Shown one piece after another: positions 1-10,984 of a stretch of 64,000 nt of DNA (within the stretch, counting starts at the first letter, position 1; each line of letters starts with the position of its first letter). The stretch comes from Papilionanthe hookeriana x Papilionanthe teres. Taxonomy: Eukaryota; Streptophyta; Magnoliopsida; Asparagales; Orchidaceae. Where the stretch lies: NCBI GenBank assembly GCA_022702705.1, contig CM040430.1, positions 70,693,982 through 70,757,981 of the forward strand, in the 5' to 3' direction. The notes below the pieces were generated by a model. It ran no database searches, had not been told where the DNA came from, and was given only the letters and a program-made list of their open reading frames with translations. The position numbers and the translations under genes are program-made.

Positions 1-921
1 TTGACATTGGGTTCACTTTGGGTTAAAATGGGTCAAATTGGGGGTTTTGATAAAAGTGGGGTAAATTGACAAAATTGGGCCATGGTGTAGTTGAACAAAA
101 TGAAATTGGGAATAGTTGGGATTTTTTGGAATTTTCTGGGAATTTTCTGAATTTTTGGATTTTTTGGCTAAGAGGGGCATTTTGGGTATTTGGAGGGTAT
201 TGGGGGTATTTTTGGAATTTTTGGTATTTTTGGGTATGGATGATCAATTTGATTGGTGAGGAAATATTTAGGATTGGTCTTGAGGATTTTTGGGTGATTT
301 AGGTGATTTTAGAAAATTTGGGTAATTTCGAGGGTTTTGGGTAAGTAGGCGGGTGTAGGGTCCCGGGAGTCAAAAATTGAAAATTTGGAAAATTGAAGAT
401 TGGGTGAATGTAAGTGGAATGAAATCATTTTTGTTGAGCCATGAAGCCACATTAAGCCCACATGAGCCATGAAGGGACTCATTTGAGGCATACACTATGT
501 TGTTCCTAACCCTCTTAGCCAAGGGCTTAGGGGTTAAGGACCATCCATGTGAATGACCTTCATGAGTCGGGAGGTCAAGTTGGGTAGGGGTGTGGTTTTA
601 AGAGGTGTGTGAAAGTGTAGTGCACGGGTGTAGTGTGTGTGCAAGTCAACCCTTCACCAGACCAGGCCACCCAGGGCAGTCCTAAGGCCAAAGAGTCCTA
701 TAGGAACTCATCCTTTAAACTTCCACATTTGATCCCAACCCTCGAGGTGATTAGGGGTTTACAATCAAGTTTGTGGAGTTTGCAGGGAGTTAAGAAGTGG
801 TTTGAATTTCTAAGTGGTGGGTCCCAATTCTAATCCTCTAAGATAGTCAAAGGAAAAGCCTAAGGCTAGATCCTAAGTACTAAAGAGAAAAGAGAAGACC
901 TCATCAAAAATGAGGTCAACA
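1..921 (-). mobile_element. Giant LTR-like element, copy A (one end only)
   Basis: This stretch is near-identical in layout to 28150-29095 and, inverted, to 19585-20500 and 46558-47500. Its right edge reads GAGGTCAACA, so on the minus strand the element starts TGTTGACC, the same terminus as the other copies. The adjoining bases GTCTG (922-926) would be the target duplication, whose partner lies left of the window. No coding sequence is visible; the apparent frames around 20-300 are products of skewed composition (G/T-rich on the plus strand). It sits inside RNase H coding of the neighbouring Tat-like relic, so it inserted there. Confidence 0.75.
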
Positions 922-922
922 G

Positions 923-2039
923 TCTGCTAGGACTTGCCCCTTTATGGCACGAAGAGGAATGAAAGTTATATCGAATTGCAATAGTATCATCGACCACCTG
1001 GCAAGTCTGCCGGAAAGCATCGATCAGGTCATCAAGTATTGCAATGGATTAACTTTCGAGATAAGGTTGACCTTAGGAGAGAGCACGTAATGCCTGAGCA
1101 TTTGAGCGGCGAAGATCAGGGCTAAACAATGCTTCTCAATAGGAGGATACTTTACCTCCGTCGGAATCAGACGGCGACTTAAGTAGTAAAGAGCATTTTC
1201 TTTACCCTCGTCACTGATCTGGGCTAGCAGGGCTCCGAGAGAGTCTTCTAAAGACGCGGTATAAAGTATCAACGGTTGACCCGAGACTGGGGCTGCTAAG
1301 ACAGGAGGTGTCATTAAATACTGCTTAATGTCCTCGAAGGCCCGTTGGCATTTTCTTCCCAAACGAATTTGGCGTCCTTTTTGATTAATGTCGAGAAGGC
1401 CTGACACCTACCTAACAAATTCGAAATAAAGCGTCGAAGATATGCCAACTTCCCTTGAAAGGATTGTAATTGTTTCAAAGTTTTGGGAGGCGGCATTTCT
1501 AAGATAGCTTTAATCTTTTCTGGATCGATTTCAATTTTGTGATGTCGGACAACAATTACTAAGAATTTCCTGAAGATAATGCCGAAGGCGCATTTCAAGG
1601 GATTCATCTTAAGGTTAAATTACCTTAACCGCTCGAAAACAATTCTCAAATCATACAGGTGATCTTCCTTCAGTTTGCTATTGATGACCACATCATCAAC
1701 GTAGCACTCGACTTGGTTGTGAATGAGATCATCAAAAATCCTCATCATTTCTCTTTGGTAAGTTGCTCCTGCGTTCTTCAATCCAAAAGGTGTTACTGTG
1801 TAGCAGTATATTTCGATCGACGTTCTGAAGGCCGTGAGCTTTTCATCTTCCGGTGCCATCTTTTTCTGGTTGTATCCTGATGATCCATCCATGAAAGAGA
1901 ATATTGCATGTGTCGAAGCGATGTCGATCATCGATTCTGGAATTGGTAGTAGGAACTCGTCCTTCGGGCAGGCTTTATTCAAATCTCTGAAATCCATGCA
2001 GATTCTGATCTGACCATTCTTCTTTCTGACTGGTACCAC
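923..2039 (-). pseudogene. Tat/Ogre-like reverse transcriptase and RNase H start
   Basis: 2039-1620 is the RT fingers and palm: ICMDFRDLNKACPKD, FMDGSSGYNQ and the catalytic box YVDDVV (the two aspartates are present). 1607-1314 continues with LKCAFGI and the connection region LQSFQGKLAYLRRFI. 1407-922 is the start of RNase H, LILYTASLEDSLGALL through EKHCLALIFAAQ and LRHYVLS. The usual catalytic D of the DAS motif reads TAS here, so an acidic residue appears lost. Frames shift at about 1610 and 1400. Coding stops where copy A begins. Confidence 0.75.
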
Positions 2040-2110
2040 ATTGGCTAACCAAGTTGGATATTGCTCTTCACGGACAAATTTAGCGTCTATTAGCTTCTTA
2101 ACTTCAACTA

Positions 2111-2932
2111 TTACTTATTGTTCAATTCTAGACGCATTCTTCTTGGAGCTTTTCTAACTGGAACATCAGTGTGATCCAATCCTAACTTGTGAACTGCAAC
2201 CTCCGGAGCTAATCCTGGCATTTCATCATAATTCCAAGCAAAACAGTCCTTGACTTCCATTAATAGCTTGATCATGTTTTTGGAGTCTTCTTTATAGAGT
2301 AAGGAGCTAACAAAAGTCGGCCTAGGCTCTTCGCTAGTACCTAAGTTAACTTTCATTAACTCGTCTATTGTATATTTAATTGTTTCTTCAAATTCTGGCG
2401 GAGCGTCTCCAATTGGTAGATCCTCGAGATCTTCTGAAGCTTCTAGGCAGTTTTCATTAGACTCGTAAGTGACAACCAAGCAAAATTGTATGTCATCAGC
2501 TGGTGCTACTGTGCCGAATCCGAGACCATACTTTGAATTGGGCGGTCGACTGGTATTATTCCATATTTTTTCAAAGTGTTGTGATTGACCTTTTGTCTAT
2601 TGTTTAGGTAAGACACCACGTTGAATTAAATTCTGAAGACAGGGAGAGTACCACTCAAAAGGCAATTCTATTAATTCGGAAGAAGTAACATCTTCAAATT
2701 TTACATCATTTTCAATTTTGGAAGAAGAAGCACCACGGTGGAATTTGATTGGCTTAGTACCGCCACCATGTATTTCTTTGACCACCATACGCTCGACCTT
2801 ACTAGGGTGGATCGGGGTTAGGGTCATAGTATGTACACAGTGGTTAACCTTCTCGTACATTGATTTGTATTCTTCGTTCTTTTCATCTTCGAGAGAGATC
2901 ATGAACTTGGGTTTCTTTTGATTTATCTTCAT
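2111..2932 (-). pseudogene. Tat/Ogre-like protease-RT spacer and RT N-terminus
   Basis: 2932-2597 encodes an acidic and charged linker ending in ELPFEWYSPCLQNLIQRGVL. 2479-2111 encodes the RT N-terminal region with DCFAWNYDEMPGL and VRKAPRRMR, both typical of the segment leading into RT in Tat/Ogre elements. The two pieces are in different frames with stops between them. It carries no catalytic residues; it is a continuous part of the relic between the protease and the RT palm. Confidence 0.65.
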
Positions 2933-3106
2933 TACTTCTTTCTTGGTTTCTTCTTTTTCGAAAATGTTCTCCCAATCAACATCGATGACTGGTTTCTTTT
3001 GTTCAACTGTTCCACCATTTCTTCCACGACCTCGTCCCCGGCCTCGACTTTGGGTGCTAGTTCTGGAGAAACCTTCACCATCTCACTGTAAGGGAGTGGT
3101 GAGTAA

Positions 3107-3938
3107 CTATTGAACAAGAATTTCAGGTTCTTCATCGTCTCGAACTCCTTTTGCTTCATTTGGTATGGTATTTCTAGAGAAGACAGTTTTCTTCTGAGGC
3201 GCATAGTAGGCTGCATCTTCGTGAATCCCAATCTCGTGTACGGAGAACGGTTGCAAATCACCTTTGATACACTGTTCTCCTCCTTCATAATACTTTATGC
3301 ACTGGTGTAGAGATGATGGTACCATCTGATTCTCATGGATCCATTGCTGACCCAAAAGAGCACTGAACGATGTCACGGAATCAATTATATGGAACTTTGC
3401 GGTTGTATTTGCCAAATCACCAGTCTTCTTTAATAGTGTTATTGATCCAAGAGCTCTTTCTCCTTTTTGATTAAATCATCTTAGTAACATTTTGTCTGCT
3501 TCGAGGTCACAAGCATCAATTTCCAAATATGCTAACGTCCGAAGGTTCATTCTATTGATCGATGCTCCCAGATCAACTAACACTCTAGAGAGCGTGAACT
3601 TTCCGATAGTGACTGAAATGTACAATGGTCGGTTGTGATCAGCTGTTCCAAGTAGCAGATCACTGTCCGTGAAGGTAACACTGCGCTGTTCTCTTAACGA
3701 GCAAACCTCGTCTAAGGAATTACCGACCATTTGAGCTAAACAAATTTCTGGATCAAGTAAAGCCTTGATCGAGTTTCCTCATCTCCTTTGACAGAATCAG
3801 AGCATCGTAGATGCTCAGTTTGGCTGGTATCTTCCTAAGATGGGCTAGCACATTATAATCCACTTTATTACCAGATTCTTCAGTCTCTTCCTGAATGGGC
3901 AGTTCTTCTGCTGGGGTCAGCTCTTCCTGAGCAACCAC
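3107..3938 (-). pseudogene. Tat/Ogre-like aspartic protease region
   Basis: The upstream part has the conserved stretch YNVLAHLRKIPAKLSIYDAL, seen just before the protease in Tat/Ogre polyproteins. The protease then follows with LVDLGASIN, where D is the catalytic aspartate of the retroviral-type D-[TS/L]-G-A site. A later segment, SALLGQQWIHE (near 3340-3360), corresponds to the LLGRPWLHE motif that closes the protease fold. Frames change between 3476 and 3415 and again near 3290-3110, so the protein is broken. Identification is from motif memory, not a search. Confidence 0.7.
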
Positions 3939-3993
3939 CTGCTTTCCTTTATCCTTTGGTAAAAAAAATTCTTTTCACTTTTTATTCTATCCT

Positions 3994-4012
3994 ATCCCCG
4001 GCAACGGCGGCA
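3994..4012 (-). other. Primer-binding site, tRNA-Asp type
   Basis: The plus strand reads TATCCCCGGCAACGGCGGCA, matching the 3' end of plant tRNA-Asp (GATCCCCGGCAACGGCGCCA) with only two differences. On the minus strand this is the primer-binding site that follows the 5' LTR of an Athila-type element. It lies 7 bases from the LTR at 4020-5362, as expected. It is not a tRNA gene: no acceptor, D or anticodon arms adjoin it. Confidence 0.8.
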
Positions 4013-4019
4013 AAACACT

Positions 4020-4323
4020 TGATGCGATGCGACTTTATATATGCTTTTAAATACAATAATTTGATACCACTTTTTAGAATGTTTAATTTCTGGCAAATGG
4101 CTTCAAAAACTTGATGTGCGATGTTTACTTTTACTTATGAATTTACATTTAGATTTTATAATAATTATTGTAAAAGTCACAATTTTAAATTCTAGTATAC
4201 GTATCTTTCAAGTAATACAGGGCTCTAGTGGAGTCCTAGTTATCGATCTCACAGGGATAGTATTTTGATAAAAAGTAAAAAAAATATTTTGGAATTTATC
4301 AAATTAAAAGTAATTTATATATA

Positions 4324-4379
<56 letters not shown>

Positions 4380-5362
4380 TCAAATTTAATTTACTAAGAA
4401 TTTTTACTATAAGCAAGTAAACAGTAAGCAGTAATAAAGTAAAGTAAGCAGTAATTAAAATTCAATGCAAGTATAAAAATGACTTTCTCCATTTCAACTA
4501 ATCCAAGATTTTTTCAATAATTATCTTTTATGGGAAATTTAGATTATGGTATTGTGCTAAATAGAAGCATTCCTATTCTTTACCCTTTGGTCCAAGTGCA
4601 AAGAACACTGACTAATCTATAGATCGGTTTAGGATGTTTTATTAGTAGAATGGGTTAATCTAGGCTCACACTACTAAATGTCCAAGGGTGGCTATGGTCG
4701 GCCCTACCAGTGACTCGTTCCCTTTCTATAAACCAAATTATTAGAATTTAGTCTGTCACTCTAAAAACTAATTAATTTTACGCCCAATAAATAATATCTT
4801 CCAATTTATTTGCACTTCACCTTGAATAACCCGCATAAAGCCTTCGGTTACACAAGGATTCATGGGATATCTACTAGTTAAGAACTTATCTCCGGATAGG
4901 TCTCAAAAATCTTCAACAGGTTTTAACAATTTAAATGGCCAATTTAAAAAGTAAACTAAGATCAGGTATTAATATCATCACAATGTTTTAAATATTTTAA
5001 ATTTAATTCCCCTACAAAATTTAATTAATTTATTATTTTTTCATAATTGAAAGGAGAAAGATAACTAACTACTCATAACACGTTGAAATCACACAACAAA
5101 ACATATTTATAAAACTTTGAACCAAGGTACAAATACTTATCTGAAGTGTTCCTTCAAGTGATCTGCTGACTTCTACTGACTCCAAGGTCATGATGAAAGA
5201 CTCCAACAGCAACAACACACATTTTTCCTTCTTTTTCTTTCTTGGACTCTTTTTTAATCATCTACATCCAAAAACATGAAAATACCTTCCATTAAAGCAT
5301 AATATCCTTAAGAATTGAATCATAAGTAAGGCATAAAAATGGGTATTTTTTTAGGTAGATCA
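4020..5362 (-). mobile_element. Athila-type LTR
   Basis: Bounded by TG at 4020 and CA at 5361-5362. It shares the block CAAGTAATACAGGGCTCT and the following TCGAT..CACAGGGA with the LTRs at 17755, 43768 and 45514, and the distal end TTTTTTAGGTAGATCA matches their TTTTAGGTGTATCA. Read on the minus strand it begins TGATCTACCTAAAA. The primer-binding site on its left makes it the 5' LTR of a minus-oriented element whose internal region is now gone or replaced. To the right it abuts RT coding of E2. It carries a TG/TA microsatellite at 4324-4376. Confidence 0.75.
4324..4376. repeat. (GT)n(TA)n microsatellite
   Basis: About eleven GT units are followed by about sixteen TA units inside the LTR. 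Compound GT/TA runs of this kind are usually length-variable. Confidence 0.95.
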
Positions 5363-5965
5363 ACCCATAAGACAAATTAATTGATGGTGAATTTGTATTG
5401 GCTATAGGAAATTAAATACCGCCACCAGAAAAGATCACTTTTATCTTCCTTTTCTCGATCAAATGCTAGATAAAATTGCTGGACACAAGTACTACTGTTT
5501 TCTGGATGGATATACTGGTTACCATCAAATACCTATTGCTCCTGAGGATCAAGAAAAGAGAAAATTTACTAGCCCTTATGGAACCTTTGAGATTTTAGAA
5601 GAATGCCATTTGGACTGTGTAACACACCTACAACATTTCAGAGTTGTATGATGTCTATCTTCAGTAATATGATGGATAATGGAATATAAGTTTTTATGGA
5701 TGATTTCTCTGTATTCATGACTTCATTTGAAATTTTCCTGGAAAACTTAGCTAAAGTTTTGGAGCTCTGTGAGAAAACAAATCTAGTTCTGAATTGGGTG
5801 GAATGTCAATTTATGGTTGCAGGAGGAATTGTGCTTTGGCCTAAAATTTCTGAATATAGTATGGAGGTCGATCCTGCTAAACATATAGTGATTGAGAGAT
5901 TGTCGCCACCCATTACTGTGAGAGAGGAGAGGAGTTTCTTAGGACAAGCTGGATTTTACAGGTGA
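5363..5965 (+). pseudogene. E2 reverse transcriptase fragment
   Basis: From 5410 the frame reads RKLNTATRKDHF, then FLDGYTGYHQI and SPYGTFE, standard Athila RT motifs. A frameshift near 5600 breaks the PFGLCNAP-equivalent region. 5696-5965 resumes with MDDFSVF, the Athila version of the YVDD box (aspartates kept), then LNWVECQFMVAGGIVL and RSFLGQAGFYR. The first 40 bases already show stops. The RT N-terminus, normally 80 or more residues, is missing at the LTR junction. Confidence 0.8.
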
Positions 5966-6500
5966 TATATTAAAGATTTTTCTAAAATTACCAAACCTTT
6001 GTGCCGACTTTGAGAAAATGATAGAAAATTTGATTTTAATGATGAATGCTTTAGTGCTTTTGAATTATTGAAAGAGAAATTAATCGCTGCACCTATAATT
6101 ATTTCACCAGATTGGGAGAAATCATTTGAACTTATGTGTGATGCTAGTGATTATGCGATCGGAGTATCATTGGGGTAAAGGCATGATAAAGTTTTCAAAG
6201 TCATTTACAATGCTAGTAAAACTCTTAATGAGGCTCAAATTAATTATACAACTACTAAAAGAGAGTTATTAGCTATAGTATTTGCTTTTGAAAAGTTTAG
6301 ACCTTATTTAATTTGAGCTAAAAGTATTATGCATACAGACCATTCGACTATCAAATATTTAATGCAAAAAAAGGATACAAAATATAGATTCATTAGATGG
6401 ATACTTCTTCTGCAAGAATTTGAATTTATGATAGTTGATAGAAAGGGAGTTGATAATCAAATAGATCGTCATCTGTCAAGAATAGAGTATGATAAATTAT
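5966..6500 (+). pseudogene. E2 RNase H
   Basis: The frame reads through FELMCDASDYAIG (first catalytic D), TTKRELLAIVFAFEKF (E) and HTDHSTIKYLM (second D), then RWILLLQEFEF and VDRKGVDNQI. The catalytic residues D-E-D are therefore still recognisable, but at least three stop codons interrupt the frame (around 6177, 6315 and 6503). It is contiguous with the RT upstream and the integrase downstream in the usual Ty3/gypsy order. Confidence 0.75.
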
Positions 6501-6555
6501 CTTAATTTGAAAAGGAAATTACAGAAATTTTCCATGATGAGCACTCTATACCGTT

Positions 6556-7855
6556 ATGAGAAGTATATTGCCTTGGTATGCTGATATTGTGAATTATATT
6601 GTAAGTGATATTGTACCACCTGATTTAACAAGGCAACAACAAAAGAAGTTTAAATATGATGCAAAATTTTATTTTTGGGATAAGCCTTATATATATAAAC
6701 AGTGTAAGGATCTGATTATTAGAAAATGTGTGCCACAAGAAGAAACTTATTTGATTATTCAACGGTGTCATGATTCTAAATTTGGAGGTCATTTTGGTGT
6801 TGATAAAACTGCTTTTAATATTCTACAATCTAGATTTTATTGGCCTAATCTTTTTAGAGATGTTTATAGATATATTAAATCATGTGATTGATGTCAAAGA
6901 GGAGGTAATATCTCTAGATGAAATGAAATGCCTCTAGATTATAATTTGGAAGTTGAAATTTTTGATGTATGGGGATTAGATTTTTTTAGACCATTCACTC
7001 CTTCATTTGGAAATTTATATATATTGGTTGTCGTTGATTATGTCTCGAAATGGATTGAAGCTATTGCTTTACCTAGATGTGATGCTCGTAGTGTTTCAAA
7101 ATTTTTAAAGAAAAATATATTTAGAAGATATGGAATGCCGAGAGTGATCATAATTGATGGTGGATCCCATTTCAGGAATAATCAAATTAAGAAATTAATT
7201 GAGAAATATAAAATTATTCATAGAATTTCTACTGCTTATCATCCCCAGACTAGTGGTTTAGCAGAAGTGTCTAATAATGAAATTAAAAGAATTTTAGAGA
7301 AAATTGTGGATAATCATAAATTTGAATGGTCTGGTCGATTAGATACTGCTTTATGGGCTCATAGGACTACTTTTAAAACCCCTATTGGAATGTCTCCTTA
7401 TAGACTTGTGTTTGGTACCATTTAGCGATTGAACTGGAGCATAAAGCATATTGGGCGATAAAAGTGTTGAATTTTAATTTGAAAAATGCTGGAGAGAAAA
7501 GATTTATGCAATTAAATGAATTGGAAGAGAATAGAAATGCATCTTATCACAATGATAGGATTTATAAAGAGAAACATGAAATTGTGGCATGATCAGAAGA
7601 TATTGAAAAAGAACATGGAATTTGGACAAAAATTTTTATTATGAAACACAAGATTGAAGTTATTTCTTGGAAAACTCAAGTCTAGATGATTAGGACCTTT
7701 TTCAGTTGTAAAAGTTCATTCTTTTGAAGCTGTTGATATTAAAGATCCTAATACTAGAAAAGTTTTCAAGGTTAACGGGCATCGATTAAATCCTTACTTT
7801 GACGGGTTTCAATTTGACTTCAAAGAGGTTTTAATACTGAGTCATCTGGAATAAC
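6556..7855 (+). pseudogene. E2 integrase
   Basis: 6556-6891 carries the zinc-binding HHCC domain: CHDSKFGGHFG and, at the stop-interrupted edge, SCD*CQRGG. 6928-7425 is the catalytic core, with GLDFFRPF (first D), IDGGSHFRN (second D) and VSNNEIKRILEK (E), so the DD35E triad is intact. 7426-7855 is the C-terminal domain in a shifted frame, ending in KVFKVNGHRLNPYF. Stops at about 6890 and 6918 and frameshifts near 7424 and 7590 kill the protein. It would insert the cDNA of the element into the genome. Confidence 0.82.
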
Positions 7856-8275
7856 TGAATGGTTTGTCAGGCTGACGATGATAAACTAAGAGCTTTATGA
7901 GAGGCAACCCATATGTGTCTTTGTTGTGTGTTTGCTTGTTCGATGTAGTTGAACTTTTTAGATAGTTGCTTTTGAATCCTGATTACTCTTAAATACTTTA
8001 AAAATTGATAAATATTGGATCAAATTGAGAAATTGGAATATTTTGGGCCAAACGAAGTTCAGTGAGAATTTTTAACCGCTGGCGCCGCTGGCGCCCTATC
8101 ACAGTTGTTACACTAAACCTACAAGTTTGAGCGCCACTGACGCCCTTCCGAGCGTCACCGGCGCCCAAAACCTGTTGATAGTTTTTAAGTTTTAAAATGC
8201 GAGTTTTTGCAGTTTTGGGCTGGATCTTCGTCCTTATAACTCCCTAAACTCCATTTTTGACTTCCTAAATCCATA
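7856..8275 (+). other. E2 post-pol spacer with GGCGCC palindromes
   Basis: There is no gene in this stretch. 7895-7912 carries the purine-rich GAGGCAACCCATAT motif, which recurs (reverse-complemented) after pol in E3 (12297) and E5 (38197). At 8078-8166 GGCGCC occurs repeatedly. GCGCCACTGACGC (8131-8143) pairs with GCGTCACCGGCGC (8152-8164) except at two positions, giving a hairpin about 110 bases before the next ORF. Confidence 0.6.
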
Positions 8276-9444
8276 AAAATGAAAACTACCATTCCCAATT
8301 CGCATCCCATGGATTCCTACTCCATTAAAACTCCTCAATCTCGCGTTTTCAACCAAAGGAAGTCCATAAGTTTCGACACACAGCATTTGTTCAACAAAGT
8401 TGTGATGAAGAGAAGGATTATCAAGGAAAGAGGCTTCATAAATTGAGGTATGGATAATCCTACTACTAGAATTGAAGAGATTATTAAGGAGAGACGTTGG
8501 GATGTGCTTTGCTACACTACCGCTGTCGTTGTTATTCCTCTCGTGAAAGAATTCTATACAAATCTTCATGGGATCAACCAAGGGTTCGTATTTGTGTGTT
8601 GTAGGTTTGTACAATTCACTCTTGCATGAATTAACTATCTTTTCATGATTGAGAATGTACCCGTTTGCCATTATTCTAATTTCAATGCCACACAAGATAA
8701 TATGAATGATGTGTATCGATATTTGATGGATGAGAATGAGGATTGAGAAATTAGAGAGAATGGATACATTAGTTTCCCATCTGCATCTCTCAATCCAGTG
8801 TCAAAGCAGTGGCACTACTTTAGCAATGTAACCAAGGAAATTACCATTTGAATTTTTGTGTTCAAACTGGGAGACCGATTGACATTGATAATATCATTGT
8901 GAAATCAGTTTTGGAATTAATTGTTCATGGATCAAAATTTGGGCTTGGACAACCGTCCACCATATTTCTGTTATGTAGTCAATCGTAAGTTCCTTATGAA
9001 AGTTGGGAAAAGGTTCTTCTTCCATGGAGGCCTATTGATCCAGCTAATCCTTATGATTACCAGACAGTGGGAGATGAAGATGACATGAATTTGCTTGATG
9101 ATCAACCTACATAGACTTCATAGCCAATTCAACCCTATTTTCCTGAAGGTTCCAGAATGATATTGAAGAGGATTAAACAGTTGAAGAAACAAATACAGAA
9201 CGTTATGAGTGCAATCAATAATATTTCTGATTTATTTGATCATATAGATTGGAGAATGGAGGAACAATTCGATCACACTGGTCAAATTGAGATGGGATTG
9301 ATTAACTTGATGAAGAAGAACGTGGTGATTGCTGAGGAATCATCTGACGAGTTTACATTTTATTCATTTTATAATTTGTTCCTGCATCAGCAATCGATTG
9401 AAGACATTAGAGGAAAGGATAGTTTTGAAACCGATGTGGATTAA
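8276..9444 (+). pseudogene. E2 post-pol ORF 1, 'putative plant transposon protein' type
   Basis: A broken frame starts with MKTTIPNSHP at 8276 and continues with KRRIIKERGF, VVIPLVKEFY, NGYISFPSASLNPVSKQWHY and later a coiled-coil tail (9157-9444) with KQLKKQIQNVMSAINNIS and DHIDWRMEEQF. The SFPxASLNPVSKxWHYF block resembles the domain that Pfam calls putative plant transposon protein (Transposase_32), which is frequent in plant Ty3/gypsy elements. Several stops (about 8440, 8625, 8745, 8850) mark it as dead. Its molecular role is not established. An env-like role is often suggested for the third ORF of Athila elements, but no clear signal peptide or membrane segment is seen here. Confidence 0.65.
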
Positions 9445-10204
9445 TTAATGGATTCTACTTATGCTTGGTGTGTGTAGTATTTGCTTTGCTTTGTAATTTC
9501 AATTTAGATTTGGATATGCTTACTTTCATTGCGTTCTTAGATTTTAGTGTTTGCCTATCATAGAGTACTTGCAACACTAAAACATCTAAAAGTTGGTTTT
9601 GTTTGAATGAACATATTTGGTGTTTATGTTGTAACTTGGATTTATATATATAAGTTTGTTGTGTATCATTTGTGTAAAGAATTGTGTTAATTATTGCTTG
9701 TGAGATGATGTAAATGCCTATTGAAGTGATAAACATCATTGTGGATGTCGAAACGATCAAATTTATGAAAAAACTTTTGGACCCAGAAAATATTTTGGAC
9801 TAGCGCCGCTGGTGCCTAAATCCAGAGAGTTTAACTATTATTTTAAATTGAGCGCTTCCTGCACCCGAACCCAGTAAAAGACTAAAAACCCTTATTTTCA
9901 CAATTTTTATCTAGGGACTCGCAAATTTTTCCATTGCCTTCGTCTTCCTCCTCCATTTTCGTGATTTTGAAGATCTAGGGCTTGCTGGATTTCGGATTCT
10001 AGGTGATTTCAAAGCTTTTCAACACCGGATCTACACTTCTCTTGGTAAGAGCTTCACTATAAGTTAAAATTTTTTTATTTTCATCATGGAAATCTCTCAC
10101 ATTGCTTAGGTTGGATTTTTGGAGTTTTAAAGAGATTTTGAGATTTCCATGAAGAAATTTGCTCTTACTTGTTTTGAATAGTATTTGGAGTTTGTGATAG
10201 TCTT
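9445..10204 (+). other. E2 spacer between the two post-pol ORFs
   Basis: No coding sequence is recognised. A second cluster of GCGCC words lies at 9801-9875 (TAGCGCCGCTGGTGCC and GAGCGCTTCCTGCACCCG), about 330 bases before ORF 2, in the same relative position as the cluster before ORF 1. The remainder is T-rich. Confidence 0.5.
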
Positions 10205-10978
10205 TTACAATAAGTAGTGTATCCAAGATCGAGCTTTTAATAGTCCTGGTGGATCTGTAGAACAGTTAATTGCAAAACGGAACAGGGAGCATTTTTGTTA
10301 TTTTACTGCGAATGCTGTTATGGGAGTTGTTAGAGAGTTCTATTCAAATGTACCCTAGACTGAGACTGAGTAAGTGCTAGTTAGAGGAAAAATGGTTGAG
10401 TTTACTCCTCAGCGTATCAATACTTTCTATCAGACTCGGGAACCATTTGTTTGTGAATACGAAAACTTTGACACTAGAGGGGAGAATATGAGAGAAGTGA
10501 TTGCTTTTCTGACTGACGGAAGAGGGGAATGGAAAATAAATAAAAAATAGTTGATTAATTTCCCCACCTCCACATTGAATGTTACATCAAAAGTTTGGCA
10601 TTATTTCATCTCTGTGAGACTATTACCATCTTATCACCATAGCGAAGTTACAAGGGATAGAGTGATTCTGAATTATTTTATTCAGAGGATGAAGAAGAAT
10701 GATATTGGAGTTACTGTTTACAAGAACATTTAGATTATTGCTAGAGACGATACCACTGAAGGATTAGGACATCTTGCCTTAGTTTATGCCCTGTATGTTC
10801 AGTCTGGAGTGGAGTTCAGTAGTTCTGAAGAAGTGGCTATACCGTTGAGACCTTTCACAAAGACTATTATCCGTACTTACGAGTCTCATGTGGGAGAAGT
10901 GAGGATTTGAGAGGAATTCTTCTCTAAGAAGTGTAGGAGAAGAAGTAAACTGAGAGATTGCTTCTTCCATTCAATTTT
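10205..10978 (+). pseudogene. E2 post-pol ORF 2, second 'plant transposon protein' copy
   Basis: The frame reads QLIAKRNREHFCYF, VMGVVREFYSN, VLVRGKMVEFTPQRIN, FLTDGRGEWKI, LINFPTSTLNVTSKVWHYF and RLLPSYHHSEVTRDR, then HLALVYALYVQSGVEF. This is the same domain family as ORF 1 and is closest to the E5 ORF at 35385-36518. Stops occur near 10354, 10374, 10548, 10732 and 10907. It is followed without a spacer by the partial LTR. Two copies of the same domain in tandem is unusual for this element type. Confidence 0.7.
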
Positions 10979-10984
10979 ATGTCC

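Larger units (their letters stand above)
922..3960 (-). mobile_element. Tat/Ogre-like Ty3/gypsy gag-pro-pol relic
   Basis: Broken minus-strand frames give, in order, a pre-protease segment (3938-3753), protease (about 3730-3107), a spacer (2932-2597), RT (2479-1314) and the start of RNase H (1407-922). The RT carries the ECYVDD box and the stretch PFGLKNAGATYQR, which are characteristic of the Tat/Ogre lineage rather than Athila. Coding is cut off at 921/922 by giant element copy A just after the RNase H residues IKGQVLAD. No integrase, gag body or own LTR is in the window. Several frameshifts and stops make it non-functional. Confidence 0.8.

Noticed and set aside
66..302. Open frames rich in Phe, Trp and Gly (also 20201-20437, 28322-28546)
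   Set aside because: They follow from the skewed T/G composition of the giant element; the frames are not kept in alignment between copies.
3994..4012. tRNA-Asp-like sequence (also at 43709-43737)
   Set aside because: Only the last 19-20 bases match the tRNA; no cloverleaf adjoins. It is a retrotransposon primer-binding site.
8234..8695. 153-codon minus-strand frame
   Set aside because: It is the antisense of the E2 post-pol ORF 1, whose plus strand shows the recognisable domain.
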